From: UBA2287 sp964479665
Lineage (GTDB): Bacteria; Bacteroidota; Bacteroidia; Bacteroidales; Tenuifilaceae
Direction of reading: 5' to 3'
NCBI GenBank assembly: GCA_964479665.1
Contig: CAYZNN010000008.1
Span: forward strand, 37,673 to 101,672
Length of the DNA stretch: 64,000 nt
The notes under the pieces were generated by a model. That model did not search any database and was not told where the DNA came from. It saw nothing but the letters and a program-made list of their open reading frames with translations. Of this stretch, positions 43,589-51,851 are shown piece by piece. Position 1 is the first letter of the stretch; every line of letters begins with the position of its first letter. The translations under genes were made by a program, and so were the position numbers.

Positions 43589-44569
43589 ATGATTATCCGT
43601 AATTGTACCTATGTTTTCCATATCAAGTATCTTCAACCGCTGCAACTAGGAGTCTATCAAACAGATTAACTCCAAAATACCGTCTATTTGTGTTGTAACA
43701 AAATTCATTCAAGTAATTTTGCAAATATTCGTCTTTTGTTTGGTGGTTTATTCCAAGAAGATTTCGCTTCGCGTTACTTATCATGGTATGAACCCACGGT
43801 AGAGCTTTGGAGGCCTCTTTCGGTGGGACTATCTTTTTTATGTGTTTTTTGCGCCTACCTCCCTAATCTTACTGAAACCTCGCCATCCATCGCTTTTGAT
43901 TACAGCCTCTGGCTTTGCATATGTTGACAAGGTATCATTCATGGTGCTGGACGATGGGTTGGGAATAACAATCATCTTAACGTACCGAAAGGCGGTCGCC
44001 CTCACTTCGGGTCAACCTTAGCCATAACCAGCACTGCACTTTGCTCCTGGCTACCACGACCACGCTTGGTGGGTTCATCGGAGGATGCATCGCTGTGCGT
44101 TTTGAAGAAAGCGTCGTCCAATTCCACTACGCCGTCCGTTTCGTACTTGTCATCCCTCAGCCCCATGGTAGCCCTGATTTTATGCATCATCGTCCAAACC
44201 GGCTCATAGCGTTTATGACCCAACTGGCGCTGCACCTCAGCGGCAGATATGCCTTTCTTGGTCATAGACATGAGGTAAATGGCGTAGAGCCAGTACCGGT
44301 AAGGCAGCTTGGAGGACTCCATTACCGTTCCGCTTCGCAACGTGGCTCTGTAGCCACACGCCTTGCAATCGTGTGACTTATGTGCCCTATTCCAGTAGTG
44401 AGAAGTATGTCCGCATCGCGCACAAACAATGCCTTTCTCCTCCTTAATTCTCCTGAAATGTTGAATGCAACTGTTCTCATCAGGATGCTGCTTTACAAAA
44501 TCTATAAAATTCATTTTCAATAAATTTTGTACAAATATAAAACTTTAGGAACGTTAGCGGACAATCATA
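43589..44569 (-). mobile_element. IS1595-family insertion sequence, degenerate
   Basis: About 981 bases with imperfect terminal inverted repeats: ATGATTATCCGTAATTGTAC at the left resembles the complement of the right end, ATGATTGTCCGCTAACGTTC. TAATTAT at 43582-43588 and 44570-44576 may be the target duplication. It carries one broken transposase gene with its own promoter: TATATTTG at 44532-44539 on the minus strand with TTG 22 bases further upstream. It lies between the acyl-carrier gene and the GNAT gene, where it could interrupt or re-drive the operon. Confidence 0.75.
43623..44514 (-). pseudogene. IS1595-family transposase, two frameshifts
   Basis: The N-terminal part, MNFIDFVKQHPDENSCIQHF, with a zinc ribbon (CARCGHTSHYW, CKACGY) and LRSGTVMESSKLPYRYWLYA plus the DDE start GVVELDDAFF, runs to a stop at 44002. 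The next frame continues DPEVRATAFRYVKMIVIPNP to IREVGAKN, and a third frame gives KKIVPPKEASKALPWVHTMI and NYLNEFCYNTNRRYFG to a stop at 43623. Both breaks are at homopolymers (GGG at 44009-44011, T6 at 43845-43850), each explained by one missing base. The residues are otherwise well conserved, so the loss is recent or an assembly artefact. The ATG at 44514 is preceded by an in-frame TTG. Confidence 0.85.
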
Positions 44570-44579
44570 TAATTATTTT

Positions 44580-44831
44580 TTATTTCACACACTTAATAAA
44601 ACCGCCAACTGTAGTAAAAACTTCTGGCTCAAATTCGCTAAAATCAACCTCTACGCCAAATTTCTCCTCGACCTCAACAATCAAATTCATAAAATCCATT
44701 GAATCGAATAGACCAGATCCGGTAATACTAAAAGTTTCGTTAATATCTTCCTCTAAAACAATTTGAAATTTATTTGCTTTGCTTTCAACTCTCTGCTTAA
44801 TAAATACAAAAATTTCCTGTTGATTAATCAT
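44580..44831 (-). CDS. Acyl carrier protein (aryl/aminoacyl carrier type)
   Basis: An 83-residue carrier protein. The four-helix fold has the phosphopantetheine site in GLFDSMDFMNLIVEVEEKFG, where the serine of DSMDF is the attachment residue. The acidic surface (EVEEKFGVEVDFSEFEPE) is typical. Divergence from FabF-type ACPs and overlap by 4 bases (ATGA) with the adenylation-enzyme gene show it is the dedicated carrier for that enzyme, as DltC is for DltA. It would hold an activated amino acid or acyl group for transfer to the polysaccharide or a precursor. Confidence 0.88.
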   Translation of the reverse strand: MINQQEIFVFIKQRVESKANKFQIVLEEDINETFSITGSGLFDSMDFMNLIVEVEEKFGVEVDFSEFEPEVFTTVGGFIKCVK

Positions 44832-46381
44832 AAAAGTTCCTCCATATTTTTTATTATTGCTTTCCTGTCAATTTTTCCATTTATGTTGATTGGAAATTGT
44901 TCTAAATAAATAATCTTTTTAGGCACCATATACTCTGGTAATACCGAAGAACAATAGGATATAATATCGTTTTCTTTCTCTTTTGATTCTTTAGGAACAA
45001 CGCCTACTAAATAATCAGCATTAGAGCTATTAAAAGGGAAACTAATAACAACAACCGGCTCTTTTTGGATATATTTAATTATACTCGATTCTATTTCCTG
45101 TAATTCAACCCTATAACCTCTTATTTTAACTTGGAAATCGATACGTCCTAAGTAATCTATAATTCCATTGGCATTTTCAACAACCAAATCTCCTGTTCTA
45201 TAATATATATTCTGTCCACCCCTTTGTGGAATAGTTATAAATTGTATTTTGGTTTTTTCCTCATTTTTTAAATACCCTGAACATACCTGCGGCCCGCAAA
45301 TACAAAGTTCTCCTTCTTCGCCTTGTTTTACTGGGTTAAATGATTGATCGATTATACAATAATTGTGACTACTGAATAGTTTGCCAATTGGAATTACTCC
45401 ATTTCTAGAACTACTATAACTATCGCTTTTTACTTCGAACTCAGCAACAGCAATAGTGGTTTCCGTTGGACCATAAAGATTAATAATACGAGAGTTAGGA
45501 GCTGCTTCATTCCATTTTTTTGCTGAGTCTGCAGTAAATGCCTCTCCACAAAAGAATGATATCCTAATTGAATCTAGAATACCCGGTTTTAATAATTTCA
45601 TTCTTGACAAGGAAATAATCATTGATGGTACAGAAAACCAAGCAGTAATACTATTTTTCTGAATAAATTTAATGGGTGAAATTAATTCATTTGTAGAAAG
45701 CACACAAAGTGCTGCACCTGCTGACCATGTAACAAATAGATCGTGCATGCTTAGATCAAATGTTGTATCGAAAACTTGTGTACACCTATCTGAATTTCTT
45801 AATGGATAATTCTCAGAAATATAATCAATATAAGCTATAAAATTATTTTGCGATATTGGAATTCCCTTAGGGACACCTGTTGTACCAGAGGTAAAAAGAA
45901 GGTATGCAGGGTTATTTTCGGGCACATCAATAATTTTCATATCAATGTGTTTGCTATCACCCAATTGACTTACCAAATGATGCTTAAAATTGCTAGAATC
46001 GGTGGTTATAATATGAATACTATTTGATAGGTCAATCTCATTAAATTGATTTTGGAATTCTGTTCCAACAATTAAAATTTTTGCTTCACTTAAACTAATC
46101 ATTGCCTTAGCCCGTTCAACAGGGTTCTTAGGGTTGAATGGCATAAATGCCTTACCTGAAGCTAATATTGCAATAACTGATGCATAAAAAAGATCAGTGC
46201 GATATGCTAATATTCCTATATAGGTGGTTTTTGAATAGTTTTTTGAATTTACTATTTCATTATATATTTTATTAGCTAAACCCCAAAGTTCACTATATGA
46301 TAATTGATGATTCTGTACTTGTAATGCACAATTATCCGGATATTTTTCTAAACTTTTAAAATAGTTATTACAAATATTCAT
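44828..46381 (-). CDS. Amino-acid adenylation enzyme (DltA-like, stand-alone)
   Basis: Activates a carboxylic acid as adenylate and loads it on the adjacent carrier protein. The 517 residues have the adenylation core motifs: A3-like YLLFTSGTTGVPKGIPISQN, A5 NLYGPTETTIA, A7 YRTGDLVV, A8 GRIDFQVKIRGYRVELQEIE and A10 NINGKIDRKAI with the catalytic lysine. A stand-alone enzyme next to a carrier resembles DltA-DltC of D-alanylation, but no DltB acyltransferase is in the window. The amino acid cannot be read with certainty. The ATG at 46381 is preferred to an in-frame TTG three codons upstream. It follows the GT2 gene by about 20 bases. Confidence 0.88.
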   Translation of the reverse strand: MNICNNYFKSLEKYPDNCALQVQNHQLSYSELWGLANKIYNEIVNSKNYSKTTYIGILAYRTDLFYASVIAILASGKAFMPFNPKNPVERAKAMISLSEAKILIVGTEFQNQFNEIDLSNSIHIITTDSSNFKHHLVSQLGDSKHIDMKIIDVPENNPAYLLFTSGTTGVPKGIPISQNNFIAYIDYISENYPLRNSDRCTQVFDTTFDLSMHDLFVTWSAGAALCVLSTNELISPIKFIQKNSITAWFSVPSMIISLSRMKLLKPGILDSIRISFFCGEAFTADSAKKWNEAAPNSRIINLYGPTETTIAVAEFEVKSDSYSSSRNGVIPIGKLFSSHNYCIIDQSFNPVKQGEEGELCICGPQVCSGYLKNEEKTKIQFITIPQRGGQNIYYRTGDLVVENANGIIDYLGRIDFQVKIRGYRVELQEIESSIIKYIQKEPVVVISFPFNSSNADYLVGVVPKESKEKENDIISYCSSVLPEYMVPKKIIYLEQFPININGKIDRKAIIKNMEELL

Positions 46382-46399
46382 AAATGACAATTGTAATTA

Positions 46400-47338
46400 T
46401 TAATTGGTTATAACCTTTTTAATTCTTCTTTTTAGGCTAACCCTTAAATACCAAAACACACAAACAAAAAATAGTTGAAATTTCAAAAATCGATTTTTTC
46501 TGCTTTTAGAATATAAATAAATTGATTTTTGAGCTGCATTTAAAAATCCTCTCTTTGACCAAATAATTGCCAATTCTCTATAAACACAAGCTAAATCTCT
46601 TTTCCCTGAACTTGCTAATAATTTATCTGATGGTATTAGTTTCAATGAATCAATGCCATATTGATTCGACTCAAACAAATGTTGTTTATAATTTTTAAAG
46701 GTTGCCTGCTCGCCATGACTCCTAGATTTTATCAAAACCATTGGTAAATGGTATGGGTCAACCATCAAACCTAACTTCAAGAACAGCTCAACATCCGATG
46801 TGTGGGGTTTGTTTAGCGTAAAGCGTCCAACTCCCTCTAATAATGATTTGTGAATTAACACGGTACACCCATTTACAGGTATATTAACAAGCATTCTGTA
46901 TACAAATTCATGGGAAGGTGTTTGCGGATTATTTACAAATCGAATATGCTTTGTGTTTTTATCAACTATTTCGTAGTTAGAGTAGATAAAAGCTTCGGTG
47001 GGATTTTTTATCTGAGTTAATACTTTTACCTGCTCTTCAATCTTATTGGGGTAGTAAACGTCATCGTGGCTGAGCCACGAGAAGTAATCGCCCCTCATTT
47101 TCTCAATACCAAAATTTAAGGCAGATGATTGCCCTCCATTCTCCTTGGCAAAATATCGAATTTTATCGCCGTAGCTTAGGGCTATCTGCTCGGTGTTATC
47201 CTTCGAGCCATCGTTTACAACAATTATTTCGGTGTTTTTATAGGTTTGGGCCAGGGCGCTGTCAATGGCCTGGCGCATGTACTTGGCTCCATTGTAAACC
47301 GGAATAACAATGGAAACAAGGGGTTTAAAATTCTCCAT
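46400..47338 (-). CDS. Glycosyltransferase family 2 (GT2)
   Basis: A 312-residue inverting GT-A enzyme: VSIVIPVYNGAKYMRQAIDS at the N-terminus, IIVVNDGSKDNTEQIA with the nucleotide-binding Asp, WLSHDDVYYPNKIEEQV with the DxD-equivalent DD, and a C-terminal basic amphipathic stretch (FLKFQLFFVCVFWYLRVSLK) that may bind the membrane. It probably adds a sugar to the lipid-linked unit. A perfect -7 box 22 bases upstream suggests its own promoter downstream of the decayed AlbA-like gene. Confidence 0.9.
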   Translation of the reverse strand: MENFKPLVSIVIPVYNGAKYMRQAIDSALAQTYKNTEIIVVNDGSKDNTEQIALSYGDKIRYFAKENGGQSSALNFGIEKMRGDYFSWLSHDDVYYPNKIEEQVKVLTQIKNPTEAFIYSNYEIVDKNTKHIRFVNNPQTPSHEFVYRMLVNIPVNGCTVLIHKSLLEGVGRFTLNKPHTSDVELFLKLGLMVDPYHLPMVLIKSRSHGEQATFKNYKQHLFESNQYGIDSLKLIPSDKLLASSGKRDLACVYRELAIIWSKRGFLNAAQKSIYLYSKSRKNRFLKFQLFFVCVFWYLRVSLKRRIKKVITN

Positions 47339-47359
47339 TAAAAATGTATTTATTGTCTA

Positions 47360-47367
47360 CAAAAATA
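47360..47367 (-). promoter_or_regulatory. -7 box before GT2-adenylation-carrier unit
   Basis: TATTTTTG on the minus strand matches TAnnTTTG exactly, 22 bases before the GT2 start. It could restart transcription of the rest of the locus after the pseudogene. No good -33 TTG was found at normal spacing. Confidence 0.4.
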
Positions 47368-47543
47368 GCTGTAAGCAAAGCAATGCGATATTGCCAGGCG
47401 GAACCCCAAAAATTTCTGGGGGGACGAATCTTTGTTTAGCGGAGTTCAATGGAACATCAAAAGTGGCATATTGGGTTCAAGTTGTTTATTTCCGCCATAT
47501 TTCCGCCAAACTTATGTTATATCCGCCAAATAACCGCCCTCTA

Positions 47544-48889
47544 TCAGGCACGAGTAAGTTTATATTTTGTCCCCTTCTCTTCACCCATTTTTTCAAAAAC
47601 CCCAACCTCAACTAGAAATTCCAAATCTCGTGTTGCAGTTCTTTCCGAGGTTTTACAAATTAATTGGTATGTGCTATTGTTAATAAACTCGTTCTCTCTA
47701 CAAAAAAAAACTGCTTTAATTTGTCTTTCATTCAAACCCTTTTCAATCAACTGTTTTTCTGTGTACGATTTAAAGAGTTTCACGGAAATTCCCCCAAAAA
47801 CTGATTCAAAAATAGGATCTGGAAGTCCTACTTTTACACATTCACTGATTTTGTTAATCGTTCCTCTGCACCAAGCCCCAATTAGACCCCCCTTAAAGAA
47901 AACGCTTGCAATTGTTGGATTGTATGGTCTTGATGAATGTTTTTGTTTTAAGTCTTCAATTGAAATGCCATCAGGTAGCTTACCCTCATTCCATATCATA
48001 ATCTTGTCGTCATAAACGCTAATCTGAACTGGTGCTCCAGAATAATCACGATGAACCATTGCGTTAATAATTGCTTCTCTTACTGCCATATAGGGGTATT
48101 CCTATTTTTCAATCCTATAAAGTCCTTCATATGAAATAGGAGAAATTAGGAATTTTTTATCTAGCATTTCAAGTGTTTTATCGGCAATTTGAAACGCATT
48201 CCCTTCCACTACTTCCTGAAATAGCAGATCATCGTCAGTTTTCCCAAAACGTCCAATTTTCACATAGGCATTTATGTAAAACTTGCAAGGATTCTTCCCG
48301 AATAAAACTATTGCAGAACGCTTTATGCCTCCATTTTCCCTCAATAATAAATTGTCAAGAATTATCTCTTTATTTGTTTCATTTTCAATGAAAGGCATTC
48401 TTTTACTACTCTCAGCCGCTTTGATAAATGCTTCAATTGCCTTTGGGTCAATATCATCTGGAGTTGCCCTAGCTTCAATAACGTCATCCCAAGTTCTTCC
48501 CGACTTTTTTAAAAGGAAATCATTTAAAGCCTTCCCTTTCAACTCCTGCTTGGTGCTACCACTTCTATAATGGTATTTCCCCTGATAGGATATTGCAATA
48601 TCATAAGGCTTTACATCATCTCAATTATTTCTAATGCTTTTTCCTTTATAAGATTAACATTACAGATAATTCATAATTGGGTTTGAATTTTGTTCGGAAT
48701 ATCTTCGAGCAGTTTTTTAGAGTTTTCAACTCCAATAACATTTCCTTCATCGTTTATCCCAGTAATCAATTTACCTCCTGTGGCATTTGCGAAACCACAA
48801 ATCCATTTAAGGTATCCATCTCTCCAAGACTCTTTCCATTCAATTTTCTGATTTTCAGCCACAGGGTTGCGCATATTGTTGATTATCAA
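47544..48889 (-). pseudogene. AlbA_2/Schlafen-type ATP-binding regulator, decayed
   Basis: Three fragments in order make one gene. 48889 leftwards reads NQKIEWKESWRDGYLKWICG and FANATGGKLITGINDEGN, the AlbA_2 domain, and ends in TGA at the codon following QTQL, then continues in the same frame as IICNVNLIKEKALEIIE. A single missing base near 48635 shifts to VKPYDIAISYQGKYHY, GSTKQELKGKALNDF and SAIVLFGKNPCKFYI. An in-frame TAG at 48102-48104 (after YRIEK) interrupts EYPYMAVREAIINAMVHRDY, and the last part ends in a winged-helix stretch before the stop at 47544. Two nonsense codons plus a frameshift indicate true decay. It is probably an accessory gene inserted between capG and the GT2 gene. 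Confidence 0.85.
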
Positions 48890-49027
48890 GCATTAGCAGG
48901 GGAGGTGTTTTCAGAACAACGATTCGTATTTCAGACTTACAATGAGCGCCAACTCGTTAATGTATTTTAAAAAAACACTTCACTTCGCTTATTTTGAGGA
49001 TGGGAATGAGAATGGTTTTCTAAACCA

Positions 49028-50146
49028 TTACTTTTCAATTCCATGCCACTTGTTGCTTAGCTTTGCCGTTCCAACAATGAGGTTCAGCACCCGCTCCGAG
49101 GTATTATCAATTCTATAGTCGGCGGGTATCTCTTTTAATTCCTGTGCAGTAGCAATCAGTACCGCTTGCATTACTGTATCAACATCAATTCCAGTTAGGA
49201 TAATACTTCCCGTATCCATGGCCTCGGGGCGCTCCAGCGCATTGCGTAGCGTAACCGCAGGGAATGCGAGAATGGCCGACTCCTCGCTAATGGTGCCACT
49301 GTCGGAGATTACACAAAACGAGTGCTTTTGAAGCATAACATAGTCGAAAAAGCCGAAAGGCTTCAGGAACAGTATGCGGCTATCGAAGGTTGCGTTCATT
49401 TGGTCAATCCGTTTCCGGGTTCTGGGGTGGGTTGAAACCACCACCGGAATAGGGTATTTGCTGGCCAGCGTATTAAGAATTTCGATAATTTTAGCAAGGT
49501 TTGCGGGGTTATCCACATTCTCTTCGCGATGAACGCTTACAACAAAGTACTTTCCCTCTTCGAGGTTAAGTTCGGTTAAAATTCCCGATGCTTCAATATT
49601 GCTCCTAAAGCGGTTAAGCACCTCGCGCATGGGCGAACCGGTAAGGTAAATCCTTCGGTGGGGCAAGCCCTCGCTAAGCAGGTGCCTGCGTGCGTGCTCG
49701 GTGTACACCAGATTAAAATCGGCAATATGATCGATTATCTTGCGGTTAATCTCTTCGGGTATGTTTATGTCGAAGCAGCGGTTTCCGGCTTCCATGTGGT
49801 AAATGGGTACTCGCAAGCGCTTGGCCATATAGGCCGAAAGGCACGAATTGGTGTCGCCAAGCACCAGAAACGCATCGGGTTTCTCCTGCTTAATAACCTG
49901 CTCGGTTTTTAACAGAATATCGCCAATTGTACTTCCTAGACTCGATACATCGGCATTTAGAAATTGGTCGGGCTTACGAATGCCCAGCTCGTTAAAAAAG
50001 ATCTCGTTCAGCTCGTAATCGTAGTTCTGTCCGGTATGAACCAGAATTAGGTTTACATGCTTATCGAGCAGGGTCAGCACACACGATAACCGAATAATTT
50101 CGGGGCGGGTACCCACAACGGCCATTACTTTTAGGGAGGGCTTCAT
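49028..50146 (-). CDS. capG: UDP-GlcNAc 2-epimerase family; UDP-L-FucNAc-forming epimerase
   Basis: A 372-residue enzyme of the WecB fold: MAVVGTRPEIIRLSCVL, HTGQNYDYELNEIFF, GDTNSCLSAYMAKR, HMEAGNRCFDINIPEEINR, SVHREENVD and SDSGTISEESAILAFP. WecB, CapG, FnlC and WbjD share this fold. Because the capE and capF homologues lie just upstream, I call it the 2-epimerase that converts UDP-2-acetamido-2,6-dideoxy-L-talose to UDP-L-FucNAc. Plain UDP-GlcNAc 2-epimerase (WecB) is the alternative. It is separated from capF by the four-helix-bundle gene and an inverted repeat. Confidence 0.85.
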   Translation of the reverse strand: MKPSLKVMAVVGTRPEIIRLSCVLTLLDKHVNLILVHTGQNYDYELNEIFFNELGIRKPDQFLNADVSSLGSTIGDILLKTEQVIKQEKPDAFLVLGDTNSCLSAYMAKRLRVPIYHMEAGNRCFDINIPEEINRKIIDHIADFNLVYTEHARRHLLSEGLPHRRIYLTGSPMREVLNRFRSNIEASGILTELNLEEGKYFVVSVHREENVDNPANLAKIIEILNTLASKYPIPVVVSTHPRTRKRIDQMNATFDSRILFLKPFGFFDYVMLQKHSFCVISDSGTISEESAILAFPAVTLRNALERPEAMDTGSIILTGIDVDTVMQAVLIATAQELKEIPADYRIDNTSERVLNLIVGTAKLSNKWHGIEK

Positions 50147-50362
50147 TGGTTAAAGTTTCTAGCGGTTAGTTTCTAGCGGTTAGTTTCTAGCATTCAGCAT
50201 CTAGCGTTAAGAGGCTAGAGTTAACTTATAGCAGTTAGAGCATTGTGTTGGCCGTGTCAGATTACTATCGGCTAACGGCTGGTGGCCAACGGTTAATCGC
50301 TGAATGCTAGAAACTAACCGCTACTTCCGTTTCAACGTTTTTATAAGAGCAACAAGCATTTT
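50147..50362. repeat. Tandem and 25-bp inverted repeats beside four-helix-bundle gene
   Basis: The 25 bases at 50174-50198 recur as an exact reverse complement at 50299-50323, separated by 100 bases. The left arm lies in near-tandem TTCTAGCGGTTAG units (about three, with variants TTCTAGCATTCAG and TCTAGCGTTAAG). Further partial complements (GGCTAACGG, GGCCAACGG) fill the loop. The whole forms a large potential cruciform downstream of the four-helix-bundle gene and upstream of capG. Confidence 0.85.
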
Positions 50363-50677
50363 TTAAACTTCATTTATTTGCTCAACATACTTTTCTGTAG
50401 ATTCTTTGCTCAAATAATTAAGATCTCCGCACAATAGAATAAGATATTCCGACTCGCTTGCAGAGCCCATGGCTATTTTTACAAACCGAGCAAAATCCTT
50501 ATCGCTGCCTCGTCCGCACCCTTCTGCAAGATTTGTTGGCACTGAAGACATTGCCCGCCTAAGTTGAGAAGTAATTCCGTATACCTCTTCTTTTGGGAAT
50601 AAAGTCGTCTCTTTATAAAGTTCAATAGTTAAACTATGACTTTTCCGCCATACCTGTAATGTTCTAAAATCTTTCAT
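50363..50677 (-). CDS. Four-helix-bundle protein (IVS/Avd-like family)
   Basis: A 104-residue protein: MKDFRTLQVWRKSHSLTIEL, FPKEEVYGITSQLRRAMSSV, PTNLAEGCGRGSDKDFARFV, and SASESEYLILLCGDLNYLS. This pattern is the 23S rRNA intervening-sequence-protein family, whose fold is a four-helix bundle related to the Avd accessory protein of diversity-generating retroelements. No reverse transcriptase or variable repeat is nearby, so a retroelement role is not supported. Function in such loci is unknown. Next to it lies an unusual 25-bp inverted repeat, and it interrupts the capF-capG pair. Confidence 0.88.
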   Translation of the reverse strand: MKDFRTLQVWRKSHSLTIELYKETTLFPKEEVYGITSQLRRAMSSVPTNLAEGCGRGSDKDFARFVKIAMGSASESEYLILLCGDLNYLSKESTEKYVEQINEV

Positions 50678-50707
50678 TCAGAAGATTCATTTGCTATAGG
50701 CTAGTCG

Positions 50708-51844
50708 CTAAACGTTTTCAAAAAATGTATCTGGGTCGGCGGGGTCGAAGGGTTCACTAATCCAGAAAATGGTGTATAGGTCGCTGCTGCCAACGTTGGT
50801 TATGCTGTGTGTAAACCAAATGGGCATATCCACATACGCTGGTTTTGCCCCATCGATAAGGAACTGGAGTACCTCGCCGGTTCCTATTTGCCGAAAGGCA
50901 ATACGAGCCTGCCCGCTAATAACCGCAAAGCGCTCCACCTTTCGGGTATGAAAATGATTTCCCCGAGTAATCCCCGGAACCGTTGTGGAAAAGGAAACCT
51001 GCCCGCCACTTTGGGTTTTTACGGTTTCAACAAATGCTCCGCGGTCGTCGGCGTTGAGCCTGAGCGGAACCGGAAAGTGCTGCGAGTGATTAACATAGCA
51101 AAGGAAAGTATTGAATAGGTTCAGGGCGAAAGGGCCGGAAATGTTTGGAAACATTCCCTGTATCAAATACAAATCCTTGTAAGTTCGAAGCATTTCGAGT
51201 ATTTCGCTAACCATAATCAACCTGTCGTGAGGCAACTCAATACGTTTAACTCCATTAGTCGGGCGGGCTTGTTCAATGACCGATACGATAGCTTTAACTA
51301 CATTGCCTACATACACCAATGGAATTTGGCGGTCCATTTCAATTTTGGGTTCCTGATTTTGGTTCAACTGGTGGCAAAACGTTGCAACAACCGAGTTGTA
51401 GAATGGCTTTCCAAAGGGCCCAAAAACATTGGGTATAACAAGCGTTGTTACTTGCGAATTGGTTTTCTGAGCCCACTGCTCCAGCACGTCTCTTGCTCTG
51501 CGCTTGCCGTTGCCATACTCATTATTCTGTAGTTCCTGTATACTCGACGAGAATATGATGTGGGGCTTGGCTCCCGCCAATTGGCAGGCTGCAACCAGTT
51601 TCTCGGCAAGTTGCACATTGGTATTGTAAATATACTGGGGGTCGGAATGCCTGTTAACTGCAGCCAGATGAACAACCGCATGGCAATGTGTAACCGCTTT
51701 CGAAAGTTCTATTGGATTCTCGAATAGATCGTCGGCAATGGTTACAATTTGGTATGTTACAGGTAAGAACTTAAGAGTATTTACCAAATGGCCTCCCATG
51801 AAGCCCGAGAAACCGGTAATTCCAATTCTTGTTGGGGTACTCAT
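50708..51844 (-). CDS. capF: CapF/FnlB-like bifunctional reductase-epimerase (UDP-L-FucNAc pathway)
   Basis: A 378-residue enzyme with two domains. The N-terminal short-chain dehydrogenase has RIGITGFSGFMGGHLVNTL, VHLAAVNRHSDP, FSSSIQELQNNEYGNGKRRA and IPNVFGPFGKPFYNS. The C-terminal cupin has GAFVETVKTQSGGQVSFSTT, PGITRGNHFHTRKVERFAVI and WFTHSITNVG, with histidines suited to zinc binding. This is the CapF layout, which carries out epimerisation and NADPH reduction of the 4-keto sugar between CapE and CapG. The frame is open to 51883, but the ATG at 51844 begins directly before the Rossmann strand and avoids overlap with capE. Confidence 0.93.
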   Translation of the reverse strand: MSTPTRIGITGFSGFMGGHLVNTLKFLPVTYQIVTIADDLFENPIELSKAVTHCHAVVHLAAVNRHSDPQYIYNTNVQLAEKLVAACQLAGAKPHIIFSSSIQELQNNEYGNGKRRARDVLEQWAQKTNSQVTTLVIPNVFGPFGKPFYNSVVATFCHQLNQNQEPKIEMDRQIPLVYVGNVVKAIVSVIEQARPTNGVKRIELPHDRLIMVSEILEMLRTYKDLYLIQGMFPNISGPFALNLFNTFLCYVNHSQHFPVPLRLNADDRGAFVETVKTQSGGQVSFSTTVPGITRGNHFHTRKVERFAVISGQARIAFRQIGTGEVLQFLIDGAKPAYVDMPIWFTHSITNVGSSDLYTIFWISEPFDPADPDTFFENV

Positions 51845-51851
51845 GTTTTGG

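Noticed and set aside
43688..43927. Plus-strand 79-codon frame inside the IS remnant
   Set aside because: The opposite strand encodes the conserved C-terminal half of the transposase in shifted frames.
50363..50677. Diversity-generating retroelement suggested by the Avd-like protein
   Set aside because: No reverse transcriptase, template repeat or variable repeat is present nearby.
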